DNA of 8,863 nt from positions 1 through 8,863 of the forward strand of contig CAYTKT010000065.1 in assembly GCA_964438605.1 (NCBI GenBank). Direction: 5' to 3'. The notes beneath the pieces are model-generated. The model was not told the origin of the DNA. It worked only from the letters and a program-made list of their open reading frames with translations, and made no database searches. The position numbers and the translations under genes are program-made. Every line of letters starts with the position of its first letter. The first letter of the stretch is position 1. The DNA comes from Alangreenwoodia sp964438605 (GTDB lineage Bacteria > Bacillota > Clostridia > Peptostreptococcales > Anaerovoracaceae). Positions 1-7,122 of the stretch are shown here, piece after piece.

Positions 1-83
1 TTTCTATGGATCTTTCAATGTTCAAGTGTTCAAGTTGATTTTACAATTCGCAAAAACAAAAAAGGGATTACTGTTTTTAAGAC

Positions 84-116
84 GACGGTCAGCCTTCAAG
101 GTTGAGGAAGACCGTC
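84..116. repeat. Inverted repeat GACGGTC...GACCGTC
   Basis: Seven-base perfect arms at 84-90 and 110-116 flank an inner partly palindromic core (CCTTCAA / TTGAGG with one bulged T). The whole 33 bases can fold into one long imperfect hairpin. No T-run follows on either strand, so it is not a standard intrinsic terminator. It may belong to the end of a gene or element outside the window. Confidence 0.4.
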
Positions 117-190
117 TGACTTCCAGAATTAAGCGGCCTTATTTTTTGCGCAAAATCGTTACGCAAAGAGTGATTACGCTCACGATAAAC

Positions 191-214
191 ACTCCCGAAA
201 GGGTAATTCGGAGT
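191..214. repeat. Small hairpin ACTCC(C)GAA / TTCGGAGT
   Basis: An eight-pair stem with a single bulged C closes a seven-base loop (AGGGTAA). It is followed by ATGTAATT rather than a T-run. Its role is unknown. It could be the remains of a weak terminator of an upstream plus-strand transcript. Confidence 0.3.
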
Positions 215-239
215 ATGTAATTATAAGCGTCGACTCCTA

Positions 240-350
240 TCTCAATATTTGAAATTTATCAATATATCTCCCGATATACCTTTCATAAGGAAGTGACTGG
301 CCGCCAAATGATAATCTCTGTCTTGTTTTACCATAATATTCGACGAAATT
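240..350 (-). pseudogene. Possible C-terminal scrap of an integrase-type (IS3/IS481-like) transposase
   Basis: Read on the minus strand between two TAG stops (353-351 and 239-237), this 37-codon frame contains FVEYYGKTRQ followed by LSFGGQSLPYERY. The order Y-Y-x3-R-x5-G-G-x-S-x-P-Y-E-R-Y recalls the tail of DDE integrase-core transposases, where Y-N-x2-R-x-H-x2-L-G-G-x-(S/T)-P-Y-E is usual. The Asn and His of that pattern are missing, and a stop codon directly precedes the frame. If real, it is a decayed fragment, and more of it could lie in another frame upstream of the TAG. The match is short and could be chance. Confidence 0.22.
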
Positions 351-358
351 CTAAACAA

Positions 359-393
359 CAACTTGGCTCTGTCAATATCAGTTCTGCCAGTTG
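359..393. repeat. Dyad upstream of and overlapping the gltB -35 box
   Basis: Arms CAACTTGGC (359-367) and GCCAGTTG (386-393) pair with one bulged T. Within the dyad, TGTCAA (370-375) is also the inverse of the -35 hexamer TTGACA (391-396). A dyad at -70 to -35 is where LysR-type activators, such as GltC of Bacillus gltAB, commonly bind, but I see no GltC box. No regulator can be assigned. Confidence 0.3.
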
Positions 394-420
394 ACAAATT
401 GCACACATTCGAATTATAAT
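391..420 (+). promoter_or_regulatory. Sigma-70/sigma-A promoter of gltBD
   Basis: The -35 hexamer TTGACA (391-396) and the -10 hexamer TATAAT (415-420) are both perfect consensus, with an 18-bp spacer. Transcription should start near 427, giving a leader of about 130 nt before the gltB ATG. It is the only consensus promoter upstream of gltB. A promoter this strong usually needs repression, which fits the palindrome lying directly over its start site. Confidence 0.85.
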
Positions 421-447
421 GAATACAATCTGAGAATTGTATTCATT
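418..447. promoter_or_regulatory. Perfect palindrome over the gltB transcription start, likely operator
   Basis: Arms AATGAATACAAT (418-429) and ATTGTATTCATT (436-447) are perfect 12-bp inverse copies around CTGAGA. The left arm begins in the last three bases of the -10 box, and the element spans the predicted start near 427. A protein bound here would block RNA polymerase. Most of the left arm lies before or at the start, so the gltB transcript itself could not form the full hairpin. This argues for a DNA operator rather than an attenuator. The alternative is an AT-rich terminator for transcripts arriving from the left, since ATTTTTATTT follows. I cannot match it to a known box. Confidence 0.6.
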
Positions 448-507
448 TTTATTTGTCGAGTGAAGAAAAAAATGTGAAAGAACCAAACGGGTTGAATTTT
501 TAGTGAT

Positions 508-529
508 GCCGGTCGGTTATCCGGTTGGC
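508..529 (+). ncRNA. Hairpin in the gltB 5' leader
   Basis: In RNA, GCCGGUCGG (508-516) can pair with CCGGUUGGC (521-529) around a UUAU loop. This makes a nine-pair stem with three consecutive G-U or U-G pairs in its middle. It ends 17 bases before the gltB Shine-Dalgarno, so it leaves the ribosome site free. No T-run follows, so it is not a terminator. It could stabilise the leader or be a protein target. No known riboswitch class is recognised in the leader. Confidence 0.35.
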
Positions 530-546
530 GGCAAAAGAAATTAAGT

Positions 547-552
547 GAGGTG
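547..552 (+). promoter_or_regulatory. Ribosome binding site deciding the gltB start
   Basis: GAGGTG sits four bases before the ATG at 557, with the GAGG core six bases away. This supports translation from that ATG. A longer reading from the GTG at 545 would place its start inside this site and has no site of its own. The later ATG at 584 has no comparable site. Confidence 0.75.
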
Positions 553-556
553 TATT

Positions 557-3500
557 ATGCAATACTGTGAAGAAATCGGCCAGATGAAACGGTCCGGCCC
601 GGCACCCGCACTGTACGATCCGGCTTTTGAGCATGAAAACTGCGGCATCGGAGCCATCGTAAATATAAAAGGCGAGAAAACGCGCAAGACGGTTACTGAC
701 GCGCTGACTATCGTTGAACGCCTGGAACACCGCGCCGGAAAAGATGCGCTGGGCGAGACGGGAGATGGTGTCGGAATTCTCGTGCAGCTGCCCCATGAGT
801 TTTTTATTAAGAACGCAAAGGAACTGGAACTGCCGGCGGACGGGAGTTTCGGTGTGGGAATGTTTTTCTTTCCGCAGGAGGAAATGGCGCGCAATCAGGC
901 GAAAAAGCTGTTTGAGGTCGTGCTGAAAAAGGAAGGTCTTAATTTCCTTGGATGGCGTGAAGTCCCTACGGTGGACAGCGTTTTAGGAAAGGCGGCTCTC
1001 GACTGCAAACCGGCAATCTGGCAGGGGTTTGTTAAGCGGCCGAGAAACGTTAAAGCCGGCCTGGAATTTGACAGAAAACTTTACGTCGTCAGGCGGATTT
1101 TTGAACAGACGAACAGGAATACATACGTATGTTCTCTTTCCAGCAGGACGATTGTATATAAAGGAATGTTTCTCGTTCACCAGCTGCGCCAGTTTTTCCG
1201 TGACCTGCAGGATCCGGAGTTTAAATCGGCTATCGCGCTAGTTCATTCCAGATTTTCGACGAACACATTCCCGTCTTGGGAACGCGCTCATCCGAACCGC
1301 CTGATCGTGCATAACGGCGAGATTAACACGATTCGCGGAAACGTCAATAAGATGTATTCCCGTGAGGAAACGATGCAGGGCGACGTGCTGGGAGACGACT
1401 TGTTCAAGGTGCTGCCGGCTGTCGATCACTGGGCTTCCGACTCGGCAATGCTCGACAATTCACTGGAATTTCTGATGATGTCAGGCATGGATCTGCCGAA
1501 GGCCGTCATGATCAGTATTCCTGAGCCGTGGACGAACGATAGAAATATGGATCCGCGCAAGCGTGATTTTTATCAGTATGAAGCAACGCTGATGGAACCG
1601 TGGGATGGCCCGGCGTCCATTCTGTTCAGCGACGGTGAGATTATGGGAGCTGTACTTGACAGAAACGGGCTGCGCCCTTCGCGTTATTACGTGACAAAAG
1701 ACGGTTATCTGGTACTGTCATCTGAAGTCGGCGTTTTCGATATAGATCCGTCGAATGTCGTCATGAAAGACAGGCTGCGTCCGGGCAAAATGCTGCTCGT
1801 TGACACGAAGCAGGGCAGAATCATTGATGACGATGATATCAAAATGAAATATGCGCTTCAGCATCCTTACGGCGAATGGCTTGAAGGCAATCAGCTTTCA
1901 CTTCACGATATTAAAATCCCCAACAAGGCCGACATCAGGTATTCCGACGAAGAACTGGCAAAGCTTCAGAAAGTTTTTGGTTATACTTATGAAGATGTCA
2001 ACTGGTATCTGAAGTCTACTGCGATGAACGGCGAAGAACCGATTGTGGCAATGGGCGATGACACGCCGCTTTCGTTCCTGTCGAAAAAACATCCGCCGCT
2101 TTTCAGCTATTTCAAGCAGTTGTTCGCTCAGGTCACGAATCCGCCGATTGACGCGATCCGTGAGGAAATCGTCACATCGACACACATTTATCTGGGAGCT
2201 TCGGGAAATCTCCTGAAGGACGAGCCTGGAAACTGCAAGTCGATCCGTGTCAGGAATCCGATTCTGACGAATACCGATATGCTGAAACTTAAATATATGA
2301 AAGTGGACGGGTATAAAGTAAAAATTATTTCTACTACATATTACAAAGACGGGTCACTTGAAGAAGCGCTTGATAATATTTTCCTGCAGGTTGACAGAGC
2401 GCTGCGCGAAAGCGTAAATATCATTATTTTGTCGGACAGGGAAGTCGACGAATATCATATGCCGATTCCGTCGCTATTGGCAGTTTCGGCAGTCCAGCAG
2501 TATCTCGTCCGCACGAAGAACAGAACGCAGCTTTCGCTTATTCTGGAGAGCGGAGAACCGAGGGAAGTGCATCATTTTGCGACTCTGCTGGGGTATGGCG
2601 CCAGTGCTGTAAATCCGTACCTGGCTCTTGATTCCATTAAGAGTATGATCGACAACAATATTCTCGACAAAGATTTTTACGCGGCGTCCGAGGATTACTG
2701 CAACGGAATTTTAGCAGGAATTTTGAAGATTGCATCCAAAATGGGTATTTCGACCATTCAGTCCTACATGGGTGCGCAAATTTTTGAGGCGGTTGGAATC
2801 AGCAAAGATGTGATCGACAAATATTTTACGAATACCATCAGTCCGATTGGCGGCATTACGCTGGCAGACATCGAGGATGACATTATATACAGGCACACAA
2901 AAGGGTTCGACCCGCTGGGTCTTGAGAGCAATATGTCGCTGCCGAGCGTCGGTTTTCACAAGTCGGTTGGCGGCCAGGAGGAGCATCTGTACAATCCGGC
3001 GACGATCCATATGTTCCAGTCGGCAGTCAGGACGGGTGATTACAGCAAGTTTAAGAAATTTTCGAGCATGATCAACGATGAACTTGGCGCAACTCATATC
3101 AGAAGCCTGATGGATTTCAATTATCCGAAAAAGGGTGTTCCGCTCGATCAGGTGGAAAGCGCGGAATCTATCGTCAAGCGTTTTAAGATTGGCGCGATGT
3201 CATATGGCGCGCTGTCACTTGAAGCTCATGAGACGCTGGCTGTCGCGATGAATGAACTGGGCGCCAAGTCGAATACAGGCGAAGGCGGAGAACACGTGGA
3301 CCGCTTTAAAGTGGGTCCGGATGGCATCAATAAAAACAGCGCCATTAAACAGGTGGCGTCAGCGCGTTTCGGCGTCACGTCGGAATATCTCGTCAGCGCG
3401 AAGGAGATTCAGATAAAGATGGCTCAGGGTGCAAAACCTGGAGAGGGCGGGCATCTGCCGGGTCAGAAGGTATATCCGGCTATTGCGGCCACCAGGTATT

Positions 3501-5125
3501 CAACGCCGGGTGTCGGTCTGATTTCACCACCGCCGCACCACGATATTTATTCGATTGAAGATCTTGCTCAGTTGATTTACGATCTTAAGTGCGCAAACAG
3601 CAGCGCATCAATCAATGTCAAACTCGTATCGGAGGCGGGCGTCGGCACGATTGCTGCAGGTGTTGCCAAAGCAGGGGCCGAAATCATTTTGATATCCGGT
3701 TTTGACGGCGGTACGGGTGCGGCGCCGAGAAATTCTGTCAGCGGTGCCGGACTGCCGTGGGAACTGGGGCTGGCCGAGGCACACCAGACGCTGATTATGA
3801 ACGGCCTGAGAAACAGGGTAAAGCTGGAAACTGACGGCAAGCTGATGACGGGTCGTGACGTGGCTGTCGCGGCTTTACTTGGTGCTGAGGAATTCGGGTT
3901 TGCAACGCTGCCGATGGTAGCGATTGGATGTGTGATGATGCGCGTATGCAACAGAGACAGCTGTCCTGTCGGTGTGGCTACGCAGAATCCGGAACTCAGA
4001 AAGAGATTTTCCGGAAAGCCTGAACACGTGAAGAATTGTATGCTCTTTATTGCGGAAGAACTCAGAGAATATATGGCGAAGCTCGGTTTCCGAACTGTAG
4101 AAGAAATGGTAGGCAGAACCGATATGCTGAAGGCAGACGAGACGAAGGTTGCGGGCAAAGCCAGATCCGCTAAGCTTGATTCGCTGCTGAATAATCCGTT
4201 TGCAGCGCCTGAAGTAAAGCGCACGTTTATTCCATCGGAATCATTCGATTTCGGTATTGAATCGACGAAAGACGAAACAGTGCTTTACAAACGGCTCCAG
4301 GAAAAACTGGAAAAGAAAGAGCCGGCTGTTCTCGAACTGAAGATTGACAATATTGACCGAACTTTCGGCACGGTTTTCGGTTCACGGATCACGCGGCTTT
4401 ACGGAAATACGCTGCCGGATGATACGTATCATATCAAATGCACGGGGGCCGGCGGGCAGAGTTTCGGCGCGTTTATCCCGAAAGGGCTGACGCTTGAACT
4501 TTGCGGCGACAGCAACGATTATATAGGCAAAGGGCTTTCCGGCGGCACGATTATCGTTTATCCGCCGAAAAATGTTACGTTTAAGCCGGAAGATAATATT
4601 ATTATCGGAAATGTAGCTCTTTACGGCGCAACATCCGGAAAGCTGTTTGTCAACGGCGTGGCGGGTGAGCGTTTCTGCGTTAGAAATTCGGGTGCTTCCG
4701 CCGTCGTGGAAGGCGTCGGAAATCACGGCATTGAATATATGACGGGTGGAAGGGTCGTCATTTTGGGCAAGGTCGGTGAAAATCTGGCAGCCGGAATGTC
4801 AGGCGGTGTGGCTTACGTGCTTGATGAGGAGAATGATGTTTACCGCAAGTTGAATCGCACAATGGTTTCACTTGAAAAGGTTGAAAGAAATACGGATGTT
4901 ATGGAGCTAAAGGCTCTGATTGAGGAGCACGTCCGGGTGACGGGATCGCCGAAAGGCCGGCGGATTTTGAACCGTTTTGAAGAATATCTGCCGAAGTTTA
5001 AGAAGATTATGCCGCATGATTACAAGCGGATGATGGACCTTGTGACGAAGTATGAACAGAAGGGTCTCAGCAGCGAGCAGGCGGTTGAGAGCGCGTTCTA
5101 TGAATATGAAGGAGGGACTCACTGA
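557..5125 (+). CDS. gltB: Glutamate synthase (NADPH) large (alpha) subunit
   Basis: This is the catalytic subunit of GOGAT. It hydrolyses glutamine to ammonia and channels the ammonia to 2-oxoglutarate at an FMN site, yielding glutamate in the cytoplasm. At 1522 aa it has normal family length. The N-terminal class II glutaminase domain follows a 28-residue propeptide. Cys29 (in HENCGIG) is the expected nucleophile after cleavage, with H230-SRFSTNT and H252-NGEINT as conserved substrate loops. A central domain lies around 450-790. The FMN/2-oxoglutarate domain lies around 820-1190, with GAKSNTGEGGE at 902-912 and GAKPGEGGHLPG near 958-969. The [3Fe-4S] ligands are Cys1125, Cys1131 and Cys1136 (C-x5-C-x4-C), with Asn where many homologues have His after the second Cys. 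The C-terminal GXGXG beta-helix domain starts near TGAGG (1296-1300). ATG 557 is chosen over GTG 545 because of the GAGGTG site. The stop overlaps gltD by one base. Confidence 0.97.
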   Translation: MQYCEEIGQMKRSGPAPALYDPAFEHENCGIGAIVNIKGEKTRKTVTDALTIVERLEHRAGKDALGETGDGVGILVQLPHEFFIKNAKELELPADGSFGVGMFFFPQEEMARNQAKKLFEVVLKKEGLNFLGWREVPTVDSVLGKAALDCKPAIWQGFVKRPRNVKAGLEFDRKLYVVRRIFEQTNRNTYVCSLSSRTIVYKGMFLVHQLRQFFRDLQDPEFKSAIALVHSRFSTNTFPSWERAHPNRLIVHNGEINTIRGNVNKMYSREETMQGDVLGDDLFKVLPAVDHWASDSAMLDNSLEFLMMSGMDLPKAVMISIPEPWTNDRNMDPRKRDFYQYEATLMEPWDGPASILFSDGEIMGAVLDRNGLRPSRYYVTKDGYLVLSSEVGVFDIDPSNVVMKDRLRPGKMLLVDTKQGRIIDDDDIKMKYALQHPYGEWLEGNQLSLHDIKIPNKADIRYSDEELAKLQKVFGYTYEDVNWYLKSTAMNGEEPIVAMGDDTPLSFLSKKHPPLFSYFKQLFAQVTNPPIDAIREEIVTSTHIYLGASGNLLKDEPGNCKSIRVRNPILTNTDMLKLKYMKVDGYKVKIISTTYYKDGSLEEALDNIFLQVDRALRESVNIIILSDREVDEYHMPIPSLLAVSAVQQYLVRTKNRTQLSLILESGEPREVHHFATLLGYGASAVNPYLALDSIKSMIDNNILDKDFYAASEDYCNGILAGILKIASKMGISTIQSYMGAQIFEAVGISKDVIDKYFTNTISPIGGITLADIEDDIIYRHTKGFDPLGLESNMSLPSVGFHKSVGGQEEHLYNPATIHMFQSAVRTGDYSKFKKFSSMINDELGATHIRSLMDFNYPKKGVPLDQVESAESIVKRFKIGAMSYGALSLEAHETLAVAMNELGAKSNTGEGGEHVDRFKVGPDGINKNSAIKQVASARFGVTSEYLVSAKEIQIKMAQGAKPGEGGHLPGQKVYPAIAATRYSTPGVGLISPPPHHDIYSIEDLAQLIYDLKCANSSASINVKLVSEAGVGTIAAGVAKAGAEIILISGFDGGTGAAPRNSVSGAGLPWELGLAEAHQTLIMNGLRNRVKLETDGKLMTGRDVAVAALLGAEEFGFATLPMVAIGCVMMRVCNRDSCPVGVATQNPELRKRFSGKPEHVKNCMLFIAEELREYMAKLGFRTVEEMVGRTDMLKADETKVAGKARSAKLDSLLNNPFAAPEVKRTFIPSESFDFGIESTKDETVLYKRLQEKLEKKEPAVLELKIDNIDRTFGTVFGSRITRLYGNTLPDDTYHIKCTGAGGQSFGAFIPKGLTLELCGDSNDYIGKGLSGGTIIVYPPKNVTFKPEDNIIIGNVALYGATSGKLFVNGVAGERFCVRNSGASAVVEGVGNHGIEYMTGGRVVILGKVGENLAAGMSGGVAYVLDEENDVYRKLNRTMVSLEKVERNTDVMELKALIEEHVRVTGSPKGRRILNRFEEYLPKFKKIMPHDYKRMMDLVTKYEQKGLSSEQAVESAFYEYEGGTH

Positions 5126-6609
5126 TGGGAAAAGAATTAGGCTTCCTCGAATATGAGAGAAAGACTTCACAGAGTGAAGAACCTCTCGAAAGAATCAAAC
5201 ATTACAACGAATTTCACCTCTATCTGTCAAATGAGGAGCAGTCGGAGCAGGCGGCTAGGTGCATGAGTTGCGGCGTTCCGTACTGTCAGTCAGCGATGGA
5301 GATTAATGGGAAAACGACGGGCTGCCCGCTGAATAATATGGTTCCTGAATGGAATGATTTGATTTATCTCGGAAAATATCAAGCGGCATATGAACGCCTG
5401 ACGATGACGAATAATTTTCCTGAGTTTACCAGCCGGGTTTGCCCGGCGCTGTGTGAGATGGCGTGTACGTGCAGTCTCGACGGCGATTCCGTGACGACTC
5501 ACGAAAACGAATTTGCGATTATAGAAAATGCCTTCGATATGGGGTACGTCAAGCCGAAACGGGATATTCCGAGGACGGGAAAAAAGGTTGCGATTATCGG
5601 TTCCGGCCCTGCGGGGCTTGCTGCTGCCGACCAACTGAATCTCAGAGGGCACAGCATTGACGTCTACGAACGGAGCGACCGTCTCGGCGGTCTGCTGATG
5701 TACGGTATTCCTAATATGAAGCTGAATAAGGAGGTCATTGAGCGCCGGATCAGGATTTTAAAAAAGGAAGGCATCAATTTCTTTACGAGTCATAATATTA
5801 GAACGAAGAAGGAAGCTGACGCATTGATTCAAAAGTACGATGCGGTGATTCTCTGCTGCGGAGCGTCCCAGCCGCGCGATATGCAGGTTGAGGGGCGCGA
5901 CGCTGACGGGATTTATTTTGCTGTTGATTTTCTGACATCTACGACGAAGGCGCTGCTGGATCATGATATGAAGGATGGCACTTACATTTCTGCCAGAGGA
6001 AAAAATGTTGTAATCGTCGGTAGCGGCGATACTGCAAATGACTGTGTGGCTACTGCAGTGCGTCACGGGGCGAAGAGTGTTCTTCAGATGCAGCGCCATG
6101 GCAGGCCGCCGGAAAAGCGGGCGGCTGACAATCCGTGGCCGGAGTATCCGAATGTCTGTAAGACTGATTACGGCCAGGAAGAAGCGATTGCGGTGTATGG
6201 CAAGGATCCGCGTCTTTTTGGGGCGACGGTCAGCAAGTTTATCAAGGGTGAGGATGGGAAGCTGACGGGCGTTGAGATCGTTCGTGTGGAGAGTGTCAAA
6301 GACCCGAAAACGGGCAGAAGCAGTATGCAGCCGGTGAAAGGTACGGAAAAGGTGTATCCGGCCGAGATTGCACTGATTGCGGCTGGCTTTATGGGTGCGG
6401 AGCCTGATGTCGTGAAAGCTTTCGAGGTATCGGTTGACAGCAGGACAAATGTTGCGACAGAAAAGGGCAGTTACCGCACAAGCCGTGATAAAGTGTTTAC
6501 AGCGGGCGATATGCGGCGCGGCCAGTCGCTCGTGGTCTGGGCAATTCGTGAAGGGCGTGAGGCTGCCCGTGAGGTGGACGAATATCTGATCGGATATACG
6601 AATTTGTAG
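5125..6609 (+). CDS. gltD: Glutamate synthase (NADPH) small (beta) subunit
   Basis: This 494-aa flavoprotein takes electrons from NADPH through FAD and passes them through iron-sulfur clusters to the FMN of GltB. The N-terminal cluster domain has Cys46, Cys49, Cys54 and Cys67 (CMSCGVPYC, then GCPLNN), and Cys106, Cys110, Cys114 and Cys116 (CPALCEMACTC). The 12-residue gap between Cys54 and Cys67 is typical of Bacillota and actinobacterial GltD rather than the enteric form. The first Rossmann motif GSGPAG (159-164) binds FAD. The second, GSGDTAND (299-306), is the NADPH domain. AGDMRRGQSLVVWAI (460-474) is the closing FAD motif. The ATG overlaps the gltB stop (TGATG) and follows AAGGAGGG at 5109-5116 with eight bases of spacing. 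This indicates coupled translation and matched subunit amounts. No frameshift or missing motif is seen. Confidence 0.97.
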   Translation: MGKELGFLEYERKTSQSEEPLERIKHYNEFHLYLSNEEQSEQAARCMSCGVPYCQSAMEINGKTTGCPLNNMVPEWNDLIYLGKYQAAYERLTMTNNFPEFTSRVCPALCEMACTCSLDGDSVTTHENEFAIIENAFDMGYVKPKRDIPRTGKKVAIIGSGPAGLAAADQLNLRGHSIDVYERSDRLGGLLMYGIPNMKLNKEVIERRIRILKKEGINFFTSHNIRTKKEADALIQKYDAVILCCGASQPRDMQVEGRDADGIYFAVDFLTSTTKALLDHDMKDGTYISARGKNVVIVGSGDTANDCVATAVRHGAKSVLQMQRHGRPPEKRAADNPWPEYPNVCKTDYGQEEAIAVYGKDPRLFGATVSKFIKGEDGKLTGVEIVRVESVKDPKTGRSSMQPVKGTEKVYPAEIALIAAGFMGAEPDVVKAFEVSVDSRTNVATEKGSYRTSRDKVFTAGDMRRGQSLVVWAIREGREAAREVDEYLIGYTNL

Positions 6610-6683
6610 TTGAGAAAGTATAAATTTGACGGTTTTCAAGCCGCAGAGCAGTGAAAAGGTGGTATCTGTGAGGCGGCACCCCA

Positions 6684-6708
6684 GCAAGGCCCGCGGGGCC
6701 GGGCTTGC
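6684..6708. repeat. GC-rich hairpin between gltD and the Rpn gene
   Basis: GCAAG (6684-6688) pairs with CTTGC (6704-6708) and CCC (6690-6692) with GGG (6701-6703), with one bulged G. Alternatively GGCCC (6688-6692) pairs with GGGCC (6696-6700) around GCG. It lies in a sharply GC-rich island (about 6671-6722) set in AT-rich spacer. No T-run follows on either strand. It may be part of a dispersed intergenic repeat together with the two hairpins to its right. Confidence 0.45.
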
Positions 6709-6722
6709 CGGCGCGAACGGAG

Positions 6723-6748
6723 AGCTTGCAGGTGTTGCACTGCAAGCT
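6723..6748. repeat. Perfect 9-bp hairpin AGCTTGCAG / CTGCAAGCT
   Basis: The arms at 6723-6731 and 6740-6748 are perfect inverse copies around an eight-base loop (GTGTTGCA). It stands four bases from the long palindrome to its right. No T-run follows, so by itself it is not a standard terminator. It could protect the 3' end of the gltBD transcript from exonucleases. Confidence 0.5.
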
Positions 6749-6751
6749 GAT

Positions 6752-6818
6752 AGACACGAATATCCCATGAAATTCAAGCTTTCTAAGCTTTGAATTATCA
6801 TGGGATATTTGTGTCTTT
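6752..6818. terminator. Long palindrome between convergent genes, probable gltBD terminator
   Basis: The left arm (6752-6781, starting AGACACGAATATCCCATGA) and the right arm (6785-6816, ending TCATGGGATATTTGTGTCT) pair almost fully around the loop TCT. There is one G-U pair, one bulged T and one bulged A over about 30 pairs. On the plus strand only a short TTTA follows, so it is an atypical intrinsic terminator for gltD. On the minus strand no T-run follows. Its place between two gene ends suggests a two-way stop, but the length and near-perfect pairing also fit a small palindromic mobile repeat. Confidence 0.5.
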
Positions 6819-6849
6819 ATGTGAATTAAAATAATTTGAAAAAAGCAAA

Positions 6850-7122
6850 TCAAATTAGCAACAATATTTCCTTGTCGGATATTGTTGGATTTAATTCGAT
6901 TGCATGCATAATCGGAAGAATCGTCTCTTCTGATTCTTCAAGAGCGTTCGCGATAACGGCGGCCGTCTGACCTTTCATCATTTTTTTTCGAATCTGCTGT
7001 ATAAGACTCAAACGCCTGCCGATGCTTTCCCCCTCCGAGCAGCCCTGTTCAAATCCAATCTCAAATCCTTCTTCGTGGCGAATATCGCCATACTTTTCTA
7101 ATGTCATTTCTGGAAAAAGCAT
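6850..7122 (-). CDS. Predicted internal start product: 90-aa C-terminal Rpn protein (RpnS-like)
   Basis: Residue Met332 of the Rpn nuclease is an in-frame ATG at 7122-7120. GGAGGTG stands six bases before it, a seven-base match to the 16S anti-Shine-Dalgarno and better than the site of the full gene. Translation from here gives a 90-aa protein starting MLFPEMTLEKYGD, which lacks all nuclease residues and keeps the Gly/Glu repeat and helical tail. In enteric Rpn genes, such short C-terminal proteins made from inside the gene bind and inhibit the full-length toxin. By analogy this would be an antitoxin. I see no convincing promoter just upstream, so it may be made from the full mRNA by re-initiation or direct ribosome entry. 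This is inference from the site alone. Confidence 0.5.
   Translation of the reverse strand: MLFPEMTLEKYGDIRHEEGFEIGFEQGCSEGESIGRRLSLIQQIRKKMMKGQTAAVIANALEESEETILPIMHAIELNPTISDKEILLLI

Larger units (their letters stand above)
1..390. other. Intergenic region upstream of gltB, no supported gene
   Basis: No open frame here has both a good ribosome binding site and a recognisable product. The plus-strand frame open from the window edge to 220 (last 64 codons from a GTG at 26) is rich in Lys, Arg and Ile, matches no family I know, and may only be an accidental frame. The region holds small dyads at 84-116 and 191-214, a possible transposase scrap on the minus strand (240-350), and a dyad at 359-393 next to the gltB promoter. 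It is AT-rich after about 220. Confidence 0.6.

Noticed and set aside
91..110. AAGGTTGAGGA shared between the left (about 98-108) and right (about 8582-8592) edges
   Set aside because: Eleven shared bases with divergent flanks are not enough to call a direct repeat or an element boundary.
26..220. Plus-strand open frame at the left edge
   Set aside because: No ribosome site, no recognised motif, and it crosses two inverted repeats. It could be the tail of an upstream gene, but nothing supports that.
413..429. PerR/Fur-like or ARG-box-like site in the gltB promoter
   Set aside because: TTATAATGAATACAA resembles a PerR box but misses two of the seven bases in its right half. The TGAAT...ATTCA ends recall an ARG box, but the spacing is far too wide. 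The longer perfect palindrome explains the bases better.
545..556. Upstream GTG start for gltB at 545
   Set aside because: It would begin within the Shine-Dalgarno that serves ATG 557 and has no ribosome site of its own. The 557 start gives a propeptide of 28 residues before Cys29, normal for the family.
3926..3964. Asn instead of His in the GltB [3Fe-4S] motif
   Set aside because: All three Cys ligands are in place and the residue is not a ligand; likely lineage variation rather than a defect.
3577..4224. 215-codon minus-strand open frame inside gltB
   Set aside because: Ser/Ala/Pro-rich shadow opposite the conserved FMN and [3Fe-4S] domain of gltB.
5758..6801. 347-codon minus-strand open frame across gltD
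   Set aside because: Antisense to the intact gltD; its composition is that of a shadow frame and it shows no family motifs.
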